Positions 1 to 5,040 of a stretch of DNA of 5,718 nt are shown here, one piece after another. The notes beneath the pieces were generated by a model. The model saw only the letters and a list, made by a program, of their open reading frames with translations. It searched no databases and was not told the DNA's origin. The stretch spans positions 1-5,718 of the forward strand of contig CAMLCX010000345.1 of the NCBI GenBank assembly GCA_946478635.1. Direction: 5' to 3'. The translations under genes were made by a program, and so were the position numbers. The DNA comes from an uncultured Pseudomonadota bacterium (GTDB lineage Bacteria > Desulfobacterota_B > Binatia > UBA9968). Position 1 is the stretch's first letter; every line of letters begins with the position of its first letter.

Positions 1-20
1 GAGAAATAACCGCAGCGTTC

Positions 21-99
21 CGTCATACCCGCGAAAGCGGGTATCCAGGCTAATTGTGGCGGAAAACAAACTTGGATTCCCGCGTGCGCGGGAATGACG
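21..99. repeat. Pair of inverted REP-like hairpins
   Basis: Two similar hairpin elements face each other. The left one has a perfect 8-bp stem (25-32 with 37-44, ATACCCGC/GCGGGTAT) closed by a GAAA loop. The right one has an 8-bp stem (76-83 with 88-95, ATTCCCGC/GCGGGAAT) with a GTGC loop. The flanks also match in inverted orientation: CGTCAT before and ATCCAGG after the left stem, CTTGGAT before and ATGACG after the right. The whole 79-base segment is therefore a large imperfect palindrome with a spacer of about 25 bases. Elements with this core are known as dispersed intergenic repeats in many proteobacteria (REP/dRS3-like). The pair could fold in RNA as a terminator for a gene to the left, but no T-tract follows. 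No RAYT transposase is visible in the window. Confidence 0.8.
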
Positions 100-135
100 A
101 GTGGCGGGGAAAACGTGTAGTGGGAAGTCCCTCCA

Positions 136-164
136 TTTTCAGCCTCTGTGGGCGAGCGTAAGAT
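136..164 (+). promoter_or_regulatory. Possible sigma70-type promoter for the DUF6282 gene
   Basis: TTTTCA (136-141) and TAAGAT (159-164) each match four of six consensus bases and are separated by 17 bases. They lie about 40 bases upstream of the start codon. This is the only promoter-like pair I could pick out in the leader. It is weak, and a GC-rich genome may use other signals. Confidence 0.2.
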
Positions 165-193
165 CATGAATCACTTCGTGGTGAATTCTTTTC

Positions 194-198
194 AGGAG
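194..198 (+). promoter_or_regulatory. Ribosome binding site of the DUF6282 gene
   Basis: AGGAG, a strong Shine-Dalgarno match, is five bases upstream of the ATG at 204. It is the clearest ribosome binding site in the window and fixes the start. Confidence 0.75.
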
Positions 199-203
199 AA
201 AAC

Positions 204-1094
204 ATGACGCTCTATGACGACATGATGGAAGGCGCGATCGACGTGCATTGCCATATCGACTTCGAGTTTTCCGCCAAGGAGCGCAAACGCGAGCCGGAAT
301 TTCTCTGGCTGCCCAAGGCCGAAGCGCTGGGCATGCGCGGCGTCGTCTTGAAATCCCACTGGTGGCCGACCATCAATGTCGTGCCTTACATTCTTTCTTC
401 CGTGCAAACCAACGTCGCCTTGTGGTCGAGCGTCGCGCTCAACAGCACCGCGGGCGGCCCGAATCCCTGCATCATCGAGGCCTGCGCCGAGCTCGGCGGC
501 AAAATGGTTTTCCTGCCGACCTGGAGCGCGCGCAACGACGTCGAGCGGAAAGGCTTCAGCAACCGCATCAAGTCGTACTACAAAAGCCACGCTCAATTAG
601 AAAACCCGAACTATTATTTTCTCGACGACAAAGGGAAACTCGTGCAAGGCGGCTACGAGATCATCGAAGCCTGCAAGGCGCACGACCTGACGCTCGCCAT
701 GGGCCACGTGTCCTGGCAGGAATCCCTGGCCTTCATCGAAGCCGCGCGCGACATGAACTACAGCCACAGGATCGTTGTCAATCACGTGCAAAGCCACATC
801 ATCGCCATGCCCGTCGACGCCATGAAGCGCGCCGCCGAAATGGGCGCGTTCCTCGAAGCCTGCTGGAATGCGCTGGCGCCGGGCCGGATGGACTCGCCGG
901 ATCTGGTCAAACAATTCCGAGAAGTCGGCCTGCGGCAGATTATCGCCAGCACGGATTACTTCCGCCCGTACAGTCCCAATCCCGCAGAACTGTTCCGCAT
1001 GTATCTCGGCATGCTCCACGAAGGCGGTTTGAGCCAGGGTGAAGTCAGCCAGGTCGCCTCGATCAACCCGGCGCGGCTGATGGGATTGGCATAG
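204..1094 (+). CDS. DUF6282 family protein, amidohydrolase-like metal-dependent hydrolase
   Basis: A complete 296-residue protein that resembles the DUF6282 family, whose members look like TIM-barrel amidohydrolases; no substrate is known to me. The N-terminus holds the metal-binding HxH motif in AIDVHCHIDF (Asp13, His15, His17). VLKSH follows at 48-52, then GHVS with His168, NHVQSH with His194 and His198, and STDY with Asp251 near the C-terminus. This order (HxH, later His, His, Asp) matches amidohydrolase-superfamily metal ligands. The end, NPARLMGL, is the usual last helix motif of such enzymes. The start is well supported: AGGAG at 194-198 sits five bases before the ATG. There is no signal peptide, so it is probably cytoplasmic. 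It is the only plus-strand gene and stands alone between repeats, so context gives no pathway. The fold call is good; hydrolytic activity is inference. Confidence 0.85.
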   Translation: MTLYDDMMEGAIDVHCHIDFEFSAKERKREPEFLWLPKAEALGMRGVVLKSHWWPTINVVPYILSSVQTNVALWSSVALNSTAGGPNPCIIEACAELGGKMVFLPTWSARNDVERKGFSNRIKSYYKSHAQLENPNYYFLDDKGKLVQGGYEIIEACKAHDLTLAMGHVSWQESLAFIEAARDMNYSHRIVVNHVQSHIIAMPVDAMKRAAEMGAFLEACWNALAPGRMDSPDLVKQFREVGLRQIIASTDYFRPYSPNPAELFRMYLGMLHEGGLSQGEVSQVASINPARLMGLA

Positions 1095-1104
1095 GTCAAG
1101 CATC

Positions 1105-1130
1105 GCCAGCACGGTGGACCGGTGCCTGGC
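1105..1130. terminator. Hairpin between convergent genes, possible terminator
   Basis: GCCAGCACGG (1105-1114) pairs with the segment 1119-1130 around a TGGA loop. This gives ten base pairs with two single-base bulges (G1121 and C1126). It begins ten bases after the stop of the DUF6282 gene and lies between two convergent genes, where a bidirectional terminator would be useful. Neither side carries a T-tract, so intrinsic termination is uncertain. Confidence 0.35.
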
Positions 1131-1172
1131 TTGGAGTGATGGAGTAACTGGAGTGTTGGAATGCTGGGGAAC
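1131..1172. repeat. Micro-tandem repeat of 8-9 base TGGAGTG-like units
   Basis: Five degenerate units follow one another: TTGGAGTGA, TGGAGTAAC, TGGAGTGT, TGGAATGC and TGGGGAAC. They fill most of the gap between the convergent genes, just after the hairpin. I see no open frame that makes sense of them as coding sequence. Similar TGGAGT-rich intergenic strings occur in other environmental genomes as far as I recall; I cannot confirm a family here. Confidence 0.6.
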
Positions 1173-1182
1173 TTCGGAAGGC

Positions 1183-1569
1183 TTACTTTTGATCGCGCCG
1201 GACAGGCAGATGGCAGGTGCGCGAAATCCAATAACGGTTGTCGGCAAAAGCACGATAACCGGCATCGAATAATCCACGAAAAACCGGCAGAGTCGAAAGA
1301 AAATAGAGCGGCTTGGCCCACCAGATGCGCCGCATCAAGTAACGGTAGACTTCCGCGCCAGCGAGCTTGTCGCCGCCGACGAGCAGCAAGCGAAAGTCGG
1401 AGGTCAATTCGTCTTCGGTTAAATCGAATTTCGCAGCCACCCAATCCGCTTGCAGCGGCGCGATGCGAAAGCCGCGCTTGGCGAGCGTCTTTTCCCAGTA
1501 CGGAACCCACCGGCTGCAAAAGCCGCAAGTGCCGTCGTAGAGCACCCAGCCTTTGATTTCCTCGACCAT
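1183..1569 (-). CDS. DCC family (DUF393) thiol-disulfide oxidoreductase-like protein
   Basis: A complete 128-residue protein matching the DCC/DUF393 family, named after its DxxCxxC motif. Here the motif is YDGTCGFC at 11-18, with the putative redox pair Cys15 and Cys18. The second conserved block is present as GAEVYRYLMRR (71-81) and LPVFRGLFDAGYRAFADNR (94-112), which fits the family pattern, and the length is normal. Members have a thioredoxin-like fold and are predicted to exchange disulfides, but physiological partners are generally unknown. A third cysteine (Cys119) lies near the C-terminus. There is no signal peptide. The start is eight bases after the stop of the upstream DUF2071 gene. 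No clear Shine-Dalgarno precedes it, so translation is probably coupled. It is the last gene of the three-gene minus-strand unit. Confidence 0.85.
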   Translation of the reverse strand: MVEEIKGWVLYDGTCGFCSRWVPYWEKTLAKRGFRIAPLQADWVAAKFDLTEDELTSDFRLLLVGGDKLAGAEVYRYLMRRIWWAKPLYFLSTLPVFRGLFDAGYRAFADNRYWISRTCHLPVRRDQK

Positions 1570-1577
1570 GGAAAGAC

Positions 1578-2318
1578 TCAGGCGATTCGTCGCCCCTTGT
1601 AGACGGTTATCTCGGACCCTTCAGCGAGAAACACCGATGATGGCGGCGCGCTAAGGGCACCGGTGAAGCGCTCGCCATAAAGGCTCTCTACGTCACATTG
1701 AAGCCGGCAGCTTTGCGCCTGCCAGACGCGCCACGCCGGGTGATCCACTCGATACTCCACCGTGCCGCCGTCTGGTTGCGCGGAATAACCCCAGTAATGT
1801 TGCGTGATGAATTCCTCTTCAGAGCCTTCGGTGAAATGGCTCGGTTGGCCTCGCGTAACCAACTCGATGTAGTGAGGCTTGCTCTTGAAGCTCCAAAAAT
1901 ATTTTACCGACTCGATATCGGCCGGATGTTGCTGGGATCGAAGGATGACATTCCGGGTCGGCAAGGCCACATAGTTTTCATTGTAAAGCCATCGCGCCAT
2001 CAACGCGATCGCCGCCCGCGGCACGATTTCCTTGACGAACACCACACCGCGCCGCCAACCCTCCTCTGCTTTACGCCGCACATAAAAACGCAGATTGATT
2101 TCTTCGAAATCACGATGAAATGGAATCGCGAGCCCCATCACCCGGGTATGGAGAAATAGAAAGCCGACCATGCTGACAAAAGTTTTTCCGCCCCAGGCAT
2201 CCAACTCGGCGCCCTTGGGCACCAGCGGCAACAAAATCGCCGGGTCGATCTCATAGTTGAGCATCGCCAGATAGCGCCACTCGGCGGTAAGAAAGGTTCT
2301 GCCAAAAGTGCCAGCCAT
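1578..2318 (-). CDS. DUF2071 / YqjF-like family protein
   Basis: A complete 246-residue protein that I recognise as DUF2071 (COG3361, Bacillus YqjF-like). Family hallmarks are TAEWRYLAMLNYEIDPAIL near 11-29, LVPKGAELDAWGGKTFVSMVGF (32-53), FEEINLRFYVRR (71-82), then GVVFVKEIVPRAAIALMARWLY (91-112). The length is typical. The family resembles acetoacetate decarboxylase-like folds according to general knowledge, but no reaction has been established to my knowledge. I see neither a signal peptide nor transmembrane helices. It lies 20 bases after the membrane-protein gene and eight bases before the DCC gene, so all three are probably co-transcribed. The ribosome binding site is weak (GGG five bases before ATG). 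The pairing with a DCC protein suggests a shared but undefined role. Confidence 0.85.
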   Translation of the reverse strand: MAGTFGRTFLTAEWRYLAMLNYEIDPAILLPLVPKGAELDAWGGKTFVSMVGFLFLHTRVMGLAIPFHRDFEEINLRFYVRRKAEEGWRRGVVFVKEIVPRAAIALMARWLYNENYVALPTRNVILRSQQHPADIESVKYFWSFKSKPHYIELVTRGQPSHFTEGSEEEFITQHYWGYSAQPDGGTVEYRVDHPAWRVWQAQSCRLQCDVESLYGERFTGALSAPPSSVFLAEGSEITVYKGRRIA

Positions 2319-2338
2319 GACTACCCGCTAGCTATGAA

Positions 2339-2692
2339 TTATTTCTTGTTTTCACGCCAACCATTGACCAGGCCACTGACGATCAACGGCGCGAGGAATA
2401 TTGCCGCGAGATACACCGCACGCAGCTCAAAACTGACAACATAGAACTTAACAATCAGTAGCAGCAGAATCCCAGCGGACGATAACGTCATACCGATGGC
2501 GATAAATCTTTGTTCTCGGCCAAACTCGTCGAACAACTTATACGCAACAAAGCCGAGAAACAGCGTAAGCAGCAAAGAAGCCGTAAGTGCCCGCGGCACA
2601 CCGAGGGGGTTTTTGAAACTAAGGACGCCGATGGCAACCGCCAGCCATAGCGCAATTTGGCAGAGAAACTGTTTAACGCTGAACTTAGGCAT
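2339..2692 (-). CDS. Small four-helix integral membrane protein, unknown function
   Basis: A complete 117-residue protein that I do not recognise. Hydrophobic stretches at about 9-25, 34-54, 63-85 and 88-109 predict four membrane helices joined by short loops. A charged segment, KLFDEFGREQR (52-62), lies between helices two and three, and the C-terminus is basic (WRENKK). It has no histidine at all, so it cannot be a haem-ligating anchor of a succinate dehydrogenase. The ATG is preceded by a weak GGA five bases upstream. It is the first gene of the minus-strand unit leading into the DUF2071 and DCC genes. The 192-base gap above it, with a hairpin, separates it from the flavoprotein unit. Composition, spacing and a sensible start support a real gene; function is open. 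Confidence 0.75.
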   Translation of the reverse strand: MPKFSVKQFLCQIALWLAVAIGVLSFKNPLGVPRALTASLLLTLFLGFVAYKLFDEFGREQRFIAIGMTLSSAGILLLLIVKFYVVSFELRAVYLAAIFLAPLIVSGLVNGWRENKK

Positions 2693-2884
2693 GCAATTCC
2701 AGACTACTGGCCTGACTTCACCGCGCGGCTCAGGAATTCATTTAACAAATCTTTCGTGTTTTGCCCTTCGGCATCCAAAAGGCGTTCAAAATCCGGATTC
2801 CGGGTCGCGCCGGCTATCGCCAGCTTGCCCGGAATGACGCGCAAGTTTTGTTGCGAACTTCTGAGTTGGGACAGTAGCATGCAA
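2693..2884. other. Noncoding gap between the two minus-strand units
   Basis: This 192-base stretch lies between the stop of the 2Fe-2S gene and the start of the membrane-protein gene. It holds the hairpin repeat at 2797-2835. A 64-codon minus-strand frame crosses it, but its peptide is mostly a translation of the repeat and has no family resemblance, so I do not call a gene. It contains no sign of a missing C-terminal cluster domain for the 2Fe-2S protein. A promoter for the downstream three-gene unit may sit here, but I saw no convincing one. Confidence 0.6.
2797..2835 (-). repeat. Two-tier hairpin, degenerate REP-like repeat and possible terminator
   Basis: An outer 8-bp stem (ATTCCGGG at 2797-2804 with CCCGGAAT at 2828-2835) encloses an inner 6-bp stem (GCCGGC at 2809-2814 with GCCAGC at 2819-2824, one G-T wobble) with a four-base loop. 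The element is followed on the plus side by GACG and preceded by GG, the same borders as the hairpins near 21-99. It therefore looks like a diverged, longer-loop relative. Read on the minus strand, ATTTTG comes a few bases after the stem, so it could help end transcription of the flavoprotein/2Fe-2S unit, but the T-run is short. Confidence 0.6.
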
Positions 2885-3223
2885 CTAAATTTTCTCATCC
2901 TCCGCCAAAATATCCGTCACCAAATCCCGAATCAGCGGACGTTTGGGCAGGGGTTCGACAGTGACGACACCCGGGGTTAGCTTGGCGATGCAGGTGTACT
3001 CCACTTCGCCGTTGACCAGCGCCATACAGGTCTTGCAGGCATTCGCATTGATGCAGCTGTAGCGAATCGCGAGCGTGCTATCGAGATTGACGCGAATCCA
3101 GCGCAGCGCGTCCAAGACCGACATGCCTGCTTCATAGGGAACTTCGAAGTCCTCGAATCGAATCATTTCCCCCGGCGCGCCTCTTTGCACGCGCAAAATG
3201 GCGGTGCTTGCGCGATCAGCCAT
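2885..3223 (-). CDS. Single-domain [2Fe-2S] ferredoxin-like subunit (SdhB/FrdB N-terminal type)
   Basis: A 112-residue protein equivalent to only the N-terminal plant-ferredoxin-type domain of SdhB/FrdB. Cluster ligands are Cys57, Cys63, Cys66 and Cys78, in YSCINANACKTC and EYTC. The domain ends with the typical PLPKRPLIRDLV (91-102), and a stop follows within 11 residues. Normal SdhB/FrdB proteins are about twice this length because a second domain carries the 4Fe-4S and 3Fe-4S clusters; that domain is absent. The first loop is CX5CX2C rather than the usual CX4CX2C. I chose the ATG at 3223 over a longer upstream frame: GGAG stands eight bases before it, homology begins there, and it overlaps the flavoprotein stop by eight bases. 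That overlap implies translational coupling and a two-subunit complex in which this protein passes electrons to or from the FAD subunit. Confidence 0.85.
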   Translation of the reverse strand: MADRASTAILRVQRGAPGEMIRFEDFEVPYEAGMSVLDALRWIRVNLDSTLAIRYSCINANACKTCMALVNGEVEYTCIAKLTPGVVTVEPLPKRPLIRDLVTDILAEDEKI

Positions 3224-4919
3224 GGGCGCTACTCCGAGCGACTCGCACGGGTGGCTGCCAGCGAGCTTTAAGCTTCCCGTTGGAGAGCTCAATCGTTTGG
3301 TTTTTTAGTAACTCATCGTTCGGAGCGGGAAAATCTTCCCGCTGGTGCGCGCCGCGGCTCTCGTTCCTCGCCTGCGCCGAGCTGACAACCGCCTCAGCAG
3401 TCAGGAGCATCGCGCGGAGTTCAAAGCCGTCCTGGCGATCGAGATTGAACCGGCGCGCGCCGCTGACGCGGAGGCGGAGCAAATCTATTCTTTGCATTTC
3501 TTCGATGCGCGATAGCGCAGCACCGAGATTCTCGCCGGTTCTGAACGGTCCTGCTTTCTCCCACATGACCTTTTGCAATTCTGTTTGGAGCGCTATCGGG
3601 GTGACTCCGTCCGTATCGGAATGCTTCCCGAAGGAGTTTAATCGTGTCAGCGCCTCGTCAACCAAGGTCTCGCTCCATTCAAATCGCGAGGTGGCAACCG
3701 ACTCGGCGGCAGCGGAACCCGCCCGCGCGCCGAAGACGAAAGCTTCCGTGATCGCATTGCCCGACAAACGATTGGCGCCGTTGGCACCGCCGACCGCTTC
3801 ACCGGCGGCATAAAGTCCTTCGACACGCGTTTGCATATTTACATTCACCCGAATGCCGCCCATGTGGTAGTGCGCCATCGGCCCCACCTCCACGGGGGTT
3901 TTCGTGAGATCGATGCCGTTGACAAGCAACCGGTCGATCACCGGACCGAAAGCGCTTCGCAGTTCCGATTCCGGGAGATGGCGAAAGTCGAGATAGGCGC
4001 CGGCGTGCGGCGTGCCCCGGCCGGCTTCGACTTCTTTGAGGATCGCGTAGGCAGCGATATCGCGCGTCGCATTGTACTTGCCAAAATCCGTGCTGCCGTA
4101 GCGGTCGATGAACTCTTCGAAGTTTCCATTGAGAAGTTTGCCGCCGAGCTTGTAGCGAAACGGATCCCACATGATCGGGTCCATGCCGACGAGACGCGGC
4201 GCCAGGTGGCCGATCGGGAAGAACTGCACGAACTCCATGTCGACGAGCTCGGCGCCGGCCCACAGCGCGAGCGCGTAGGCTTCGCCGCCCATGTTGGCCG
4301 AAGCGCTATTGCGCTCGTAGAGTTTGGTCAGCCCTCCTGCGGCAAGGATGACGGCTTTGGCTTGAATGGCGATGAGCTCGCCGTCCACGAGATTGAGCGC
4401 GATGGCGCCCTGCGCTCGTCCGTCGCGCACGATAATTTCGACCACGGCGAAATTGCTGATGCGCCGGATGGCGCTAAGCTCGCTCACCTTGCGACGGAGC
4501 GTGGCGGCGACGGCGGGCCCGGTGTTGAGAAAGTCAACGTAGCAGCAGCGTTTGACGCTATGCCCGGGGGCCATCTCCTGCTTGATGTGACCGTTCTCGC
4601 GCGCCCAGCGCGTGCCCCAGGCTTCCATCTCGCGAATGCGCTTGGGTCCGTCTTCACAGAGCAGCGCGGACAATTCTTCGTGACACAAGCCGCGTCCGGC
4701 TTGCAGCGTGTCTTCAAGATGCAACGCGACCGAATCCGGCTCTTGCTCGCCCAACGCCACAGCCACGGTCATCTGCGCCATGATCGTCGCGCCGCCGCGG
4801 CCTACCTGGCCTTTGTCGAGGAGCAGCACCGAAGCATTTTTTTGCGCCGCGGCGATCGCCGCGTACATGCCGGCGCCGCCGGCGCCGACAATAAGAACAT
4901 CTGTGGAGAGATCAGGCAT
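3216..4919 (-). CDS. FAD-dependent oxidoreductase of the SdhA/FrdA/NadB/AprA superfamily
   Basis: A complete 567-residue flavoprotein. The FAD-binding GAGGAG is at 12-17, with LLLDKG (32-37) ending the second strand. Compared with E. coli FrdA: the histidine that covalently binds FAD in RSHTVAAEGG aligns with Ala44 in RGGATIMAQ, so FAD should be non-covalent; QYHPTG becomes QFFPIG (232-237), replacing a substrate-contacting histidine with Phe234; the RGEGG arginine is kept as Arg255 in an altered context; HYxMGG keeps His350; GANRL keeps Arg384. The C-terminal domain has RGAHQREDFP (522-531), as in FrdA. An in-frame stop seven codons upstream leaves ATG 4919 as the first possible start, although no good ribosome site precedes it. 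It overlaps the small 2Fe-2S gene. No membrane anchor gene is adjacent. A dehydrogenase or reductase of an unknown, possibly carboxylated, substrate is most likely. Confidence 0.88.
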   Translation of the reverse strand: MPDLSTDVLIVGAGGAGMYAAIAAAQKNASVLLLDKGQVGRGGATIMAQMTVAVALGEQEPDSVALHLEDTLQAGRGLCHEELSALLCEDGPKRIREMEAWGTRWARENGHIKQEMAPGHSVKRCCYVDFLNTGPAVAATLRRKVSELSAIRRISNFAVVEIIVRDGRAQGAIALNLVDGELIAIQAKAVILAAGGLTKLYERNSASANMGGEAYALALWAGAELVDMEFVQFFPIGHLAPRLVGMDPIMWDPFRYKLGGKLLNGNFEEFIDRYGSTDFGKYNATRDIAAYAILKEVEAGRGTPHAGAYLDFRHLPESELRSAFGPVIDRLLVNGIDLTKTPVEVGPMAHYHMGGIRVNVNMQTRVEGLYAAGEAVGGANGANRLSGNAITEAFVFGARAGSAAAESVATSRFEWSETLVDEALTRLNSFGKHSDTDGVTPIALQTELQKVMWEKAGPFRTGENLGAALSRIEEMQRIDLLRLRVSGARRFNLDRQDGFELRAMLLTAEAVVSSAQARNESRGAHQREDFPAPNDELLKNQTIELSNGKLKARWQPPVRVARSSAHG

Positions 4920-4936
4920 GCCTAGAAAACAGCTAT

Positions 4937-5024
4937 TTCACCACCGCGGCGCGGAGAGCGCAGAGAAAAGGACTTTGATCAAGAAACACTTCTAACTCTG
5001 CGCCTCTGCGCCCTCTGTGGTGAA
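4937..5024. repeat. Inverted repeat with TTCACCAC ends in the rnc-flavoprotein gap
   Basis: Two 29-base arms (4937-4965 and 4996-5024) are inverted copies separated by 30 bases. The outer eight bases (TTCACCAC/GTGGTGAA) and inner eight (GCGCAGAG/CTCTGCGC) are identical; the middle has diverged with small shifts. Within the right arm, a CxCAGAGG-like unit of about nine bases is repeated in tandem (CACAGAGGG, CGCAGAGG, CGCAGAG, minus strand). Strings of this type, ending in CTCTGTGGTGAA, recur between genes in many environmental bacterial genomes as far as I recall. The element fills most of the 121 bases between rnc and the flavoprotein gene. It could form a long hairpin in the transcript, acting as a weak terminator or attenuator. 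Confidence 0.7.
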
Positions 5025-5040
5025 TATTTCTTACGAAAAA

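Noticed and set aside
21..99. CRISPR repeats
   Set aside because: There are only two copies, in inverted orientation, with no regularly spaced direct repeats or cas genes.
164..186. Operator-like dyad TCAC/GTGA upstream of the DUF6282 gene
   Set aside because: Only four contiguous base pairs with mismatches beyond; better explained as the end of a GTGGTGAA-type repeat.
204..1042. Other long frames, on both strands, over the DUF6282 gene
   Set aside because: Arginine-rich, low-complexity translations without motifs; the DUF6282 frame has the motifs and the ribosome site.
2339..2692. The four-helix protein as a membrane anchor (SdhC/D-like) for the flavoprotein complex
   Set aside because: It has no histidine for haem, has four helices instead of three, is separated by 192 bases with a hairpin, and is closely linked to the DUF2071 gene instead.
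2704..2898. A 64-codon minus-strand frame between the two gene units
   Set aside because: Its start lies inside the end of the 2Fe-2S gene, its central peptide is a translation of the hairpin repeat at 2797-2835, and it shows no domain or good ribosome site.
3224..3292. A 23-residue N-terminal extension of the 2Fe-2S protein
   Set aside because: The extension lies inside the flavoprotein coding region in another frame, has no homology, and the ATG at 3223 has GGAG eight bases upstream.
3831..4925. Long plus-strand open frame opposite the flavoprotein
   Set aside because: It is the complement of a clear flavoprotein gene; the peptide has no recognisable domain and such shadows are common in GC-rich coding sequence.
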